Positions 1-7,645 of a stretch of 64,000 nt of DNA are shown in pieces. The DNA is taken from the NCBI RefSeq assembly GCF_000230835.1, contig NZ_CM001240.1, forward strand, positions 1 through 64,000, in the 5' to 3' direction. A program made the translations under genes and the position numbers. The notes under the pieces were generated by a model. It saw nothing but the letters and a program-made list of their open reading frames with translations, ran no database searches and had not been told where the DNA came from. How positions within the stretch are numbered: position 1 is the stretch's first letter; every line of letters begins with the position of its first letter. Source of the DNA: Clostridium sp. DL-VIII. Lineage in GTDB: Bacteria; Bacillota; Clostridia; Clostridiales; Clostridiaceae.

Positions 1-470
1 CTTTGTGATATTGCTAAATTTCTATAATCCAATATAGCATCATTATATTTATTTCCTTTAACAAAGTCTAATACTGATTGGCCTTTTTTCCTATAATCCT
101 TATAACTTTCATTGAAATTAGAGAGTTCCTTCTTTTGATAATCATCTAGATTTAATTCATTATATTTCTCTACTAAGGAATCTCCTTCTGCATATGCACT
201 TGAAATATTATCATTTAATTGCTTTATCATTAATTCATCGTTATCGTAAATCAAACTTAAAATATCGTTATTTATCTGTAATGAATTTTCATCCAGCCTA
301 TGTAATATATCTATAGATACAAGATCATCCTCATACATACTATTTGAGGCATCATTAACCTTACTTAAGCTCTTTAAACCAATAATACCTACTAATATAA
401 TAATTATGAATAATAACGTATATGAAAATACTAATCTCTTCCCTACACTAAACTTCCTAAAAAATTTCAT
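1..470 (-). CDS. Methyl-accepting chemotaxis protein, N-terminal part (cut by window edge)
   Basis: The reading frame starts at the ATG complementary to 468-470 and runs off the left end. It begins MKFFRKFSVGKRLVFSY, followed by a hydrophobic segment of about 20 residues and then a helical, charged extracytoplasmic region. This is the layout of a 4HB_MCP sensor domain, and it resembles the N-terminus of the second chemoreceptor at 26038-27747. The HAMP and signalling domains would lie outside the window. The family relays ligand binding to CheA/CheW at the cell membrane. The ligand is unknown. Confidence 0.75.
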   Translation of the reverse strand, partial: MKFFRKFSVGKRLVFSYTLLFIIIILVGIIGLKSLSKVNDASNSMYEDDLVSIDILHRLDENSLQINNDILSLIYDNDELMIKQLNDNISSAYAEGDSLVEKYNELNLDDYQKKELSNFNESYKDYRKKGQSVLDFVKGNKYNDAILDYRNLAISQ

Positions 471-710
471 TTGATACCCTCCCATAAACCATTGCTACCG
501 AAGTAATTATTTAATAACATTAAAAAGGGTAACTCAACCTAAAAATATGTTTAGAGTAGATTTGAGAGTATATTAAGATAAGTGTATTTTTCACCCTATA
601 CTTAATCAAACTATACAAAATAAATGCTGTCATCTATTATGTGTCTACTAGTGGCATATTAATTGCTTGAATTAACCTTTTTAACTTTATATTTTATCTT
701 TATTTACTTA

Positions 711-1736
711 TTATTTAGTCTCAGTTGTGAATTGTTTTTGTTTTTCCTTTCCATATTCAACCATCTTATCTGCAGTTACCCATTGAACTGGTATTGGATA
801 ATTATCATCAACTTTTTCACCTTTTATCTTCTTATCTAAGGTATCTATTATTGTTTTACCTATGTTATAAGAATCTTGGTCAACAATACCTGATATTAAA
901 TTTGTACTTACACCATTTTCCCAAGTTGGAGTATAGTCAAAACCAAAGTGATATATGCTTCCAGCTTTACCTTGAGATTTTATAGCTTCCATTACACCTG
1001 TATCAGGTCCTTCTGAACCTAATGAGAATACAGCTACCATGTCTGGATTTGAAGTTATTTGACCTTCTAATTGTCTCTTTGATTCTGCTGATTGGTCATT
1101 ATCTTGAATTGGTTCTAACCACTGGAAGTTCTTTGCATCATCTCCCATAACCTTTTCAAAACCAGCTTTTATTCCGTCTTGTCTATATGTCATAGTTGTT
1201 TGAGTTAAGTTTACAGCTGCTAAGGCTATTTTACCTTTTGTAATACCTTTATCCTTTAAAATCTTAGCTCCATTTTCTCCTAGTTGTTCTCCTGCAAGTT
1301 TATTATCTGTACCTATATAAGATATTCTATTTTGCTTTGTATTAACATCAGCATCAAAGGTTACAACTGGAATTCCTGCATCATTTGCTTCCTTTACCTT
1401 TTTATCAAACATATCAGGATCCATAGGTGCAATTGCTATTCCTACTGCTTTATTTTTTACAGCTTCATCAAGGAAACCTATATGTTTTTCATTTTTTTGT
1501 GTTTCGTTTGGTGGTGAAGTTTTAACTACTAAATCATATCCTAATGCTGCAGCTTCATCTTGAGCCGCCTTTTTCATAGGTGACCAGTAAGCTCCTGTAT
1601 CAACTATTGGAATGAAGTAAATTGTCTTTTTTCCACTTGAACTTGCTGTTCCTTGAGTTTGTGCTGCTTTTCCACATCCTGCTAAACTAGCAACAATAAA
1701 TACTGTTGATAATGCAGCAATAACTTTTCTCTTCAT
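711..1736 (-). CDS. Sugar ABC transporter substrate-binding lipoprotein (RbsB/MglB type)
   Basis: A 341-residue protein with a lipoprotein signal peptide (hydrophobic stretch ending SLAGCGK, Cys about 21) and then a type-1 periplasmic binding fold. The segment YFIPIVDTGAYWSPM is typical of the Peripla_BP_4 family that binds monosaccharides such as ribose, galactose or xylose. It should deliver sugar to the permease and ATPase encoded just upstream. It is the last gene of the operon, 139 bp after the permease. Most such operons put the binding protein first. A strong stem-loop lies in that gap. The sugar cannot be read from sequence. Confidence 0.88.
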   Translation of the reverse strand: MKRKVIAALSTVFIVASLAGCGKAAQTQGTASSSGKKTIYFIPIVDTGAYWSPMKKAAQDEAAALGYDLVVKTSPPNETQKNEKHIGFLDEAVKNKAVGIAIAPMDPDMFDKKVKEANDAGIPVVTFDADVNTKQNRISYIGTDNKLAGEQLGENGAKILKDKGITKGKIALAAVNLTQTTMTYRQDGIKAGFEKVMGDDAKNFQWLEPIQDNDQSAESKRQLEGQITSNPDMVAVFSLGSEGPDTGVMEAIKSQGKAGSIYHFGFDYTPTWENGVSTNLISGIVDQDSYNIGKTIIDTLDKKIKGEKVDDNYPIPVQWVTADKMVEYGKEKQKQFTTETK

Positions 1737-1797
1737 AAAAATTAATCCCCCTCTGTTCTTCAGAAATTTATCTATTATTTATTTTTATAAAGCCTTC

Positions 1798-1842
1798 TTT
1801 AGTGAATTCCTTTACAGGAAACTGCTTAGAGAATTCACTAAA
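1798..1842 (-). other. Intercistronic stem-loop before the binding-protein gene
   Basis: A perfect 12-bp inverted repeat (TTTAGTGAATTC at 1798-1809, GAATTCACTAAA at 1831-1842) sits between the permease stop and the binding-protein start. No T-run follows on the transcribed strand, so a processing or mRNA-stability hairpin is likelier than a terminator. Such a hairpin could let the binding protein be made in excess of the membrane parts. Confidence 0.5.
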
Positions 1843-1875
1843 ATTCAGCATAGATAACCTTTTATTTTTTTATTA

Positions 1876-2895
1876 TCAGCTCTTCTTTTTGAATATGTTT
1901 CCTTTTCTATAGAAATCAACAACTATAGCAAGTATAATAACAGCTCCAGTAACGGCTTGTTGTAAGAATGAGTTAATTCCAAGGATAGCTAATCCACTTT
2001 GGAATACCTGGATAGTAAATATACCAACCATAGCGCCTCCAATCGTTCCAACTCCACCACCGAATTGTACTCCACCCATGATTGCACCTGCCATTGCAAA
2101 TAAATCTGGACCATTTATTTCACTTGGAGCACCAACGTTTATGCTTGACATCAATAAGATACCTGCTATTGCAGCTAAAACTCCTTCTATTGCATATACT
2201 TTTATAACATGCTTGTTTACATTTATACCTGATAATCTTCCTGCTTCCTTATTTGAACCAACTGCATAACAATACCTTCCAAAACGAGTATTTTTCATTA
2301 AGTAAGCTACAGCTAAAACTATTATTATAAACACTACAGTATTAGTATGTATTATTGATATACCTACCTCTGTATTTGAAAGATTGTAAAACCAATCCGG
2401 AACACCTTTAATGTAAATTCCGTTTGTAAAAAACAGTATTAATCCTCTTACTAAATAAGATGAACCCATAGTAAGTATGAAGGATTCCAGCTTAAACTTT
2501 GTGATCAATACTCCATTAAGTACTCCCCAAAGTCCTCCTACTATTAATCCAGCAAGTAACGAAACCGGCATACTTACTCCCTTTACAGCTAAATAAGCTA
2601 CTGTACATCCTGCAAAAGCTGCTACTGCACCTATTGAAAGATCAACTCCACCAGTTATTAATACCATAGTAATAGCAACCGTCATAATTCCTATTGTAGG
2701 AATCTGTCTAAAGAAATTTGAAACATTGGCTGTTCCTAAAAAGTCTGGACTTATTATAGAAAAAACTGCAATAAGTACTACAAGTACTAAATAAATCGAA
2801 TATTTTAAAGATAGACTTTTTAAGTTTAGTCCCTCCAACTTACTCTTTGCACTTTTTTCTGACACAACATTATTATTAATCTCTTGCTTCATCAT
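1876..2895 (-). CDS. Sugar ABC transporter permease (RbsC family)
   Basis: A 339-residue, very hydrophobic protein with about 8-10 predicted membrane segments. It carries the BPD_transp_2 hallmarks GGVDLSIGAVAAFAG near residue 80 and GGVGTIGGAMVG near residue 280. It forms the membrane channel for the sugar ABC system. Its start overlaps the end of the ATPase gene by 20 bp, with GGAGG at the usual distance, which suggests translational coupling. The closest described family is ribose/xylose/galactose permeases. Confidence 0.9.
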   Translation of the reverse strand: MMKQEINNNVVSEKSAKSKLEGLNLKSLSLKYSIYLVLVVLIAVFSIISPDFLGTANVSNFFRQIPTIGIMTVAITMVLITGGVDLSIGAVAAFAGCTVAYLAVKGVSMPVSLLAGLIVGGLWGVLNGVLITKFKLESFILTMGSSYLVRGLILFFTNGIYIKGVPDWFYNLSNTEVGISIIHTNTVVFIIIVLAVAYLMKNTRFGRYCYAVGSNKEAGRLSGINVNKHVIKVYAIEGVLAAIAGILLMSSINVGAPSEINGPDLFAMAGAIMGGVQFGGGVGTIGGAMVGIFTIQVFQSGLAILGINSFLQQAVTGAVIILAIVVDFYRKGNIFKKKS

Positions 2896-4387
2896 TTACT
2901 ATCCCTCCAAGCGTAGCTAATTTCATAATCTTTTCCTGTGTCGCTTCTTCTCTGCTAAGTTCTCCTGTAAGACTTCCTTCACACATAACATATATTCTAT
3001 CTGACATACCTAGTAATTCTGGTAATTCAGAAGAAACCATAATAACTACTTTTCCTTTTCTAACTAAATCATTCATTATATGATATATCTCTGCCTTAGT
3101 ACCTACATCTATTCCTTTAGTAGGTTCATCAAAAATGAATACATCAGAATCTGTATTTAACCACTTAGCTAATATTAATTTTTGTTGATTTCCTCCTGAT
3201 AATGATCCTGCCATAACATCAAGATTTGCTGTCTTAATCTCCAAAGCCCCTTTAAATTTTTCTCCTGTCTCTCTAAGCTTCTTATGGTTTAAAACAAAAT
3301 CTCCTAAATTTGTTAATGTTATATTATCAAGAACACTCAGTACTAAAGATAAACCTTGATTTTTTCTATCTTCTGTTAAAAGACAAATACCGTTCTTAAT
3401 AGCATCCATTGGCGACTTAATTTTTACTTCTTTTCCGTTTATGAATATTTGCCCTTCACTCATCTTATCAGCACCAAAAATAAGTCTCATCAGTTCCGTT
3501 CTTCCTGCCCCTACTAGACCTGCTATTCCTAAAATTTCGCCTTTTCTTGCCTTAATACTGACTTTTCTAACTCTTCCCTCGTAATCACTAATCTCTTTAG
3601 CCTCTAAAACGTATTCTTTTGGCTCAAAAATTTCTTTTGGAAACAACTCAGTTAAATCTCTTCCTACCATCATATTTATAAGCTTTTCCTGAGTAATTCC
3701 TTTTAAGTCACAGCTTTCTATATAAGTTCCATCTCTTAAGACGGTAGCTCTATCACAAATATCGAAAACTTCCTTCAATCTATGTGATATGTATATTGTT
3801 GCCACTCCATCCTTCTTTAAAGTTTTTATAACCTTAAAGAGATTTTCAACATCCTTTTGAGATAGTGAGGTTGTCGGTTCATCAAAAATGATCATTTTTG
3901 CATTTAAACTTATTGCTTTAGCTATTTCAACCATTTGCTTTTTAGCTGTTGGTAATTCCGTAACTAAATCATTAGGTTTTATATCAATCCCCAATCTATC
4001 AATTATTAAAGCCGTATCATTATTTAATTTCTTATGGTCAACAATTCCTAGTCTTTCATTTTTATATGGAAGCCTTCCCATATAAACATTTTCTGCTACT
4101 GTTAAGGTTTCTGCTAAGTTTAATTCTTGATGAACAAATCCAATACCTAGCTCTGCAGCCTTAGTCGGGCTAATAACTCCGCAATCAACTCCCTCAACAA
4201 ATATTTGTCCTTCATCCTGCGTATGGACTCCTCCAAGTATTTTCATTAAGGTTGATTTTCCAGCACCGTTTTCGCCTAATAAAGCATGTACCTCTCCTCT
4301 TTGAATTTCTAATTGAACGCCTTTAAGTGCATAGACTCCAGGAAACCTTTTGTGTATATTTTTCATTTCTAAAAATGTATTACTCAA
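2876..4387 (-). CDS. Sugar ABC transporter ATP-binding protein, double ATPase (RbsA/MglA/XylG type)
   Basis: A 503-residue protein with two fused ABC ATPase domains. Domain 1 has Walker A GENGAGKST and Walker B IIFDEPTTSLS. Domain 2 has the clear signature LSGGNQQKLILAKWL and Walker B IFDEPTKGID. The second Walker A is degenerate (GLVGAGRTEL), as is normal in this family. It powers sugar import through the downstream permease and is the first gene of the operon. The upstream region 4388-4590 must hold the promoter. Confidence 0.92.
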   Translation of the reverse strand: MSNTFLEMKNIHKRFPGVYALKGVQLEIQRGEVHALLGENGAGKSTLMKILGGVHTQDEGQIFVEGVDCGVISPTKAAELGIGFVHQELNLAETLTVAENVYMGRLPYKNERLGIVDHKKLNNDTALIIDRLGIDIKPNDLVTELPTAKKQMVEIAKAISLNAKMIIFDEPTTSLSQKDVENLFKVIKTLKKDGVATIYISHRLKEVFDICDRATVLRDGTYIESCDLKGITQEKLINMMVGRDLTELFPKEIFEPKEYVLEAKEISDYEGRVRKVSIKARKGEILGIAGLVGAGRTELMRLIFGADKMSEGQIFINGKEVKIKSPMDAIKNGICLLTEDRKNQGLSLVLSVLDNITLTNLGDFVLNHKKLRETGEKFKGALEIKTANLDVMAGSLSGGNQQKLILAKWLNTDSDVFIFDEPTKGIDVGTKAEIYHIMNDLVRKGKVVIMVSSELPELLGMSDRIYVMCEGSLTGELSREEATQEKIMKLATLGGIVNDEARD

Positions 4388-4590
4388 TTTTAACCACCCC
4401 AGCCCTCTGCTAATCGTTTACAAAAGTTATTTTACAGCATTCTGAATTGTAATTATATGTGATTTGTTTACCTTTACATTTGAAATCTTTACTTTTTAAA
4501 TAAGTTTTAAAAAGTATTTATTTATTGAATTGAAATAAAAAGAGCTGCTACAAAAGTAATTAGACAAGTTTGTAGCGACTTATTTTGGGC

Positions 4591-4623
4591 AGAAAAAAAT
4601 GTGAATTCCGAAGAACTCACATT
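4591..4623 (-). terminator. Terminator of the nitroreductase gene
   Basis: Read on the minus strand, this is a near-perfect hairpin with a TTCG tetraloop (arms 4598-4608 and 4613-4623) followed by seven T. It lies about 50 bp past the nitroreductase stop and shields the sugar ABC operon from read-through. Confidence 0.8.
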
Positions 4624-4671
4624 ACATTGATTAATTCTATAATTAAATTATCCTAATAAATAAATCATACA

Positions 4672-5190
4672 TTAAAAATTATTGTAAAAGACAGTTTGGG
4701 AAATATCCTTTCTTTTTTCGTGGTTAGGATTTGGCTTAGCTTCGTTACTTGGATAACCAATTGGTAAAAGACATACAGGTTCAAGATTTGTTGGTATATT
4801 AAAAGCATCACGTATAGCAGCAGGATCAAAATGGCCAACCCATGTTGAACCTATACCAAGTTCAGCAGCTTGTAACATCATATGCGTAGCAATAATGCTT
4901 CCATCAATATCAGTATGGACTTTTCCGTCATAACCGCGCTCCCATGCTTCATTTTTATCAGCGCATATAAGTAAGGCTAAAGGTGCATTAAAATGATAAA
5001 CTGTGCAATTTTTTAGCTTAGCAAGGGCTTCTTCGCTTTCAAGCACCAAAATTCTTTGAGGCTGGCGATTTGCAGCTGTTGGAGCTAATTGGCCTGCTTT
5101 TAAAATTAAATTCAATTCCTCTTGATTGATTTTTTTTGTGTCAAAATTTCTTACAGAATATCTTTTAGCAGCTAATTCTATAAACTTCAT
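4672..5190 (-). CDS. Nitroreductase family protein
   Basis: About 172 residues. I chose the ATG at 5190 because GGAG lies 6-8 bases before it; an in-frame ATG at 5208 gives six more residues. FMN-binding features are the N-terminal RYSVRNF, the APTAANRQPQ segment and GIGSTWVGHFD near the C-terminus. The family reduces nitro compounds, quinones or flavins with NAD(P)H in the cytoplasm. It appears to be a single-gene unit with its own terminator; a separate terminator follows the upstream flavoprotein gene. Confidence 0.88.
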   Translation of the reverse strand: MKFIELAAKRYSVRNFDTKKINQEELNLILKAGQLAPTAANRQPQRILVLESEEALAKLKNCTVYHFNAPLALLICADKNEAWERGYDGKVHTDIDGSIIATHMMLQAAELGIGSTWVGHFDPAAIRDAFNIPTNLEPVCLLPIGYPSNEAKPNPNHEKRKDISQTVFYNNF

Positions 5191-5274
5191 ATATACATCT
5201 CCATTCACTTAATTTAGTATATTTATACCTCATCTATTATGACTTTGTAAAATGTTTTATGATTAAACTTATAT

Positions 5275-5313
5275 AAAAAAATCGCAGGCTACTGTGGAGC
5301 CGAAGATTTTTTT
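5275..5313 (-). terminator. Bidirectional hairpin terminator after the flavoprotein gene
   Basis: A GC-rich stem (GGCT/AGCC core with AATC/GATT outer pairs) has runs of A before it and T after it, so it can end transcription on either strand. It sits about 55 bp after the flavoprotein stop. Confidence 0.65.
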
Positions 5314-5367
5314 TACGCATCTACCTTTCTTAAGCACATGTGAGGAAAATCTGGCAGGCGAATATGA

Positions 5368-6021
5368 TTATTTTATTAGACTAGCCCCTATCTCAAATGC
5401 CTTTTGGCAATCTAAAGGAAATTGAACTTTTCTATGTTCCGCTTTTGCTTCCTCGGAGAATACTTCCACTTTATATTTTGAGTAATCATCAAATTGATAA
5501 GTATCATTTGAATGCATAACTAATGGTTTTGTGAATATTCCTTCAATCACTGCTTCTACATTATTAAAAGTTGCTAAGTAACCAGATTTATTCATTATCT
5601 CTTCTGTTACATTCATTGTATAAATTATTGCTGTTGGCATCTTCTTTGGAGCAATTGAAGAATGATTATTATCATATACTAAATAAGGGAAGAATAATCT
5701 TTCTAGAAATGATCGCAATTGACCTGTTATATTCCAAAAATATACTGGAGATCCAAAAATAATTCCATCAGCTTGGGACACTTTTTCTAAAACTTCTTGA
5801 AGATCGTCTTTTACTGCGCATTTTCCATAACTTTTGCCTTCAAGTCTCTTGCAAGCAAAGCAGCTTTTGCATCCAGTATAGTTTAAATCATATAAATTAA
5901 TCATTTCAGTTTCAATTTCTTTATCTTTTGCCGCTTCTTTCACTCCATCTAGAGCTTTTTGAAGTAATGTAGCCGTATTTTTATTTTTTCTTGGGCTTCC
6001 ATTGATAGCATAAACCTTCAT
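5368..6021 (-). CDS. Flavodoxin-fold NAD(P)H-dependent FMN reductase / iron-sulfur flavoprotein-like
   Basis: About 217 residues from the ATG at 6021, which has GGAG eight bases upstream. The N-terminal INGSPRKNKNTATLLQ is the FMN phosphate-binding loop. SPVYFWNITGQLRSFLER is the conserved second flavin segment. Between them lies a Cys cluster C-x2-C-x2-C-x10-C (near residues 51-68) like that of iron-sulfur flavoproteins, though with a longer last spacing than usual. It is likely a cytoplasmic redox enzyme. It is transcribed divergently from an HxlR regulator, a common arrangement for inducible flavoenzymes. Confidence 0.82.
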   Translation of the reverse strand: MKVYAINGSPRKNKNTATLLQKALDGVKEAAKDKEIETEMINLYDLNYTGCKSCFACKRLEGKSYGKCAVKDDLQEVLEKVSQADGIIFGSPVYFWNITGQLRSFLERLFFPYLVYDNNHSSIAPKKMPTAIIYTMNVTEEIMNKSGYLATFNNVEAVIEGIFTKPLVMHSNDTYQFDDYSKYKVEVFSEEAKAEHRKVQFPLDCQKAFEIGASLIK

Positions 6022-6155
6022 AAATAACACTCCTCTTTTTAATGTTTTATTTTTCTGTTATAATCAATATAACACAAAGGTATAAATGTACAAGTATGCA
6101 GTTTTTTCTGTGTCAGTATAAAAAGTATACTATAGAATTCAAAGGAGCTATGCTT

Positions 6156-6518
6156 ATGAGTGAGTATATGAATAGAAAATTCCCTGATGATAATATATAT
6201 GAAACAGATTGTCCTGTTTTATATGCACTTGATGTTGTAGGTCAAAAATGGAAACTACCTATTATGTGGTATTTATCCCGTAAAGATTCTACTAGATATA
6301 ATGAATTAAAACGAAAAGTTAACGGTGTTACTAATATGATGCTTACAAAGTCTTTAAAAGAATTAGAAGAACATAAGCTAGTTATTAGAACTCAATATGA
6401 AACTATTCCTCCTAGAGTTGAATACTCTTTGACAGAAAGAGGTAAAGCCTTACTTCCCACATTAAAGGAATTATATATATGGGGCGAAGAGCAACTTGAA
6501 TTTGATAAGCATAAATAA
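6156..6518 (+). CDS. HxlR-family winged-helix regulator
   Basis: 120 residues from the ATG at 6156, which has AAAGGAG eight bases upstream. The longer frame back to 6042 and the ATG at 6150 fit the ribosome site poorly. CPVLYALDVVGQKWKLPIMW and the RYNELKRKVNGVTNMMLT recognition region are diagnostic of HxlR (PF01638). It most likely controls the divergent flavoprotein gene from the 135-bp spacer between them. The effector may be a reactive electrophile or disulfide, by analogy with HypR/YodB. One N-terminal Cys (about residue 17) is present. Confidence 0.9.
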   Translation: MSEYMNRKFPDDNIYETDCPVLYALDVVGQKWKLPIMWYLSRKDSTRYNELKRKVNGVTNMMLTKSLKELEEHKLVIRTQYETIPPRVEYSLTERGKALLPTLKELYIWGEEQLEFDKHK

Positions 6519-6522
6519 GATT

Positions 6523-6557
6523 AAAGGCAGACAAGCTTTCGTTTTGTCTGCCTTTTA
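6523..6557. terminator. Bidirectional terminator between HxlR and GH43 genes
   Basis: A perfect 12-bp stem (AAAGGCAGACAA at 6523-6534, its complement at 6544-6555) with flanking T on the plus side. It follows the HxlR stop directly and lies downstream of the convergent GH43 gene. Confidence 0.85.
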
Positions 6558-6616
6558 GGATATATTTATATACTAATTCTATATAAATTTTATTATCATA
6601 TTGCTAATTTAAATTA

Positions 6617-7594
6617 TTAAGGTAATTCTACTGTTTGGATAGTGCCATCAGCATTGTATTTTATTTCAGTGTATTTTACGCAGCGTTTGTTGTCAGCTCC
6701 ACCTGATAGAGAGCTATCATGATAGAATAAATACCATTTACCTTCAAATTCAACAATTGAATGGTGAGTAGTCCAGCCTAATACAGGATTAAGTATTTTT
6801 CCTTTAAAAGTATAAGGACCTTTTGGATTTTTACTCATAGCATATACAATACAGTGAGTAGTACCAGTAGAATATGAAAGATAATAATTTCCATTGTATT
6901 TATGAACCCATGGCCCTTCAAAATATCTTCTTTCTTCATCACCAGCAAGTATAGGATTCCCCTCTTCATCAACAATTGATATTTCTTCAGGACTTTCCTT
7001 AAAAGTAAGCATATCATCAGTTAATTCAGCTACTCTTGGTCCTATCGCAGGCTCTGTAACAGCAGGTCCTTCAGCATCCTCCTTGAAAGTACCAGTCTGC
7101 CATTTTTCTAATTGTCCACCCCAAAGGCCTCCGAAGTAAACATATGATCTATTATCATCATCCATTAAAACAGCGGGATCAATACTAAAGCTGCCTGGTA
7201 TATAACTTTCCTGAGCTTTAAATGGTCCAGCAGGGTTTGAACCAGTAGCTACTCCAATTCTAAAGATCTCATCTTTATCTCTTGCTGGGAAAAATAAATA
7301 ATATGTGCCATTTTTATATGCGGCATCTGGGGCCCATAATTGTTTACTTGCCCATGGAATATCTCTTAAGTGAATTGCTTCACCATGGTCAACGCAAGGT
7401 GAGTCCGTATCATCAAGAGATAAAATGTGATAATCCTCCATGTTATATTGGTCGCCATTATCATTTGAAACCATGACTTGATCAAGATCATGAGAAGGAT
7501 AAATATAAATTTTACCTTCAAATACATGAGCAGAAGGATCTGCAGTATAAATATGAGTTACTAAAGGTTCATTTTGTTTTGTAGTCTTTTCCAT
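6617..7594 (-). CDS. Glycoside hydrolase family 43 (beta-xylosidase / arabinofuranosidase type)
   Basis: 325 residues from the ATG at 7594, which has TAGGAG eight bases upstream; the ATG at 7630 lacks a ribosome site. No signal peptide is seen, so it is a cytoplasmic enzyme acting on short oligosaccharides. GH43 catalytic positions are visible: the base Asp in TADPSAHVFEGKIY, the second Asp in SIDPAVLMDDD, and the acid Glu in YFEGPWVHKYNGNYYLSYS. It lies 51 bp after the GH3 gene (GH3 stop to this start) on the same strand, so the two form an operon for xylan- or arabinoxylan-derived sugars. Confidence 0.88.
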   Translation of the reverse strand: MEKTTKQNEPLVTHIYTADPSAHVFEGKIYIYPSHDLDQVMVSNDNGDQYNMEDYHILSLDDTDSPCVDHGEAIHLRDIPWASKQLWAPDAAYKNGTYYLFFPARDKDEIFRIGVATGSNPAGPFKAQESYIPGSFSIDPAVLMDDDNRSYVYFGGLWGGQLEKWQTGTFKEDAEGPAVTEPAIGPRVAELTDDMLTFKESPEEISIVDEEGNPILAGDEERRYFEGPWVHKYNGNYYLSYSTGTTHCIVYAMSKNPKGPYTFKGKILNPVLGWTTHHSIVEFEGKWYLFYHDSSLSGGADNKRCVKYTEIKYNADGTIQTVELP

Positions 7595-7645
7595 ATTCTT
7601 CTCTCCTATCGTATATCTTTTAACATCCATTTATAAGTTAAGTTT

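Noticed and set aside
4405..4425. Catabolite repression (cre) site TAATCGTTTACA before the sugar ABC operon
   Set aside because: Only the right half fits. The left half lacks the TG at the proper spacing.
6042..6155. Longer N-terminus for the HxlR regulator
   Set aside because: The extra residues are not conserved-looking, and the only good ribosome site serves the ATG at 6156.
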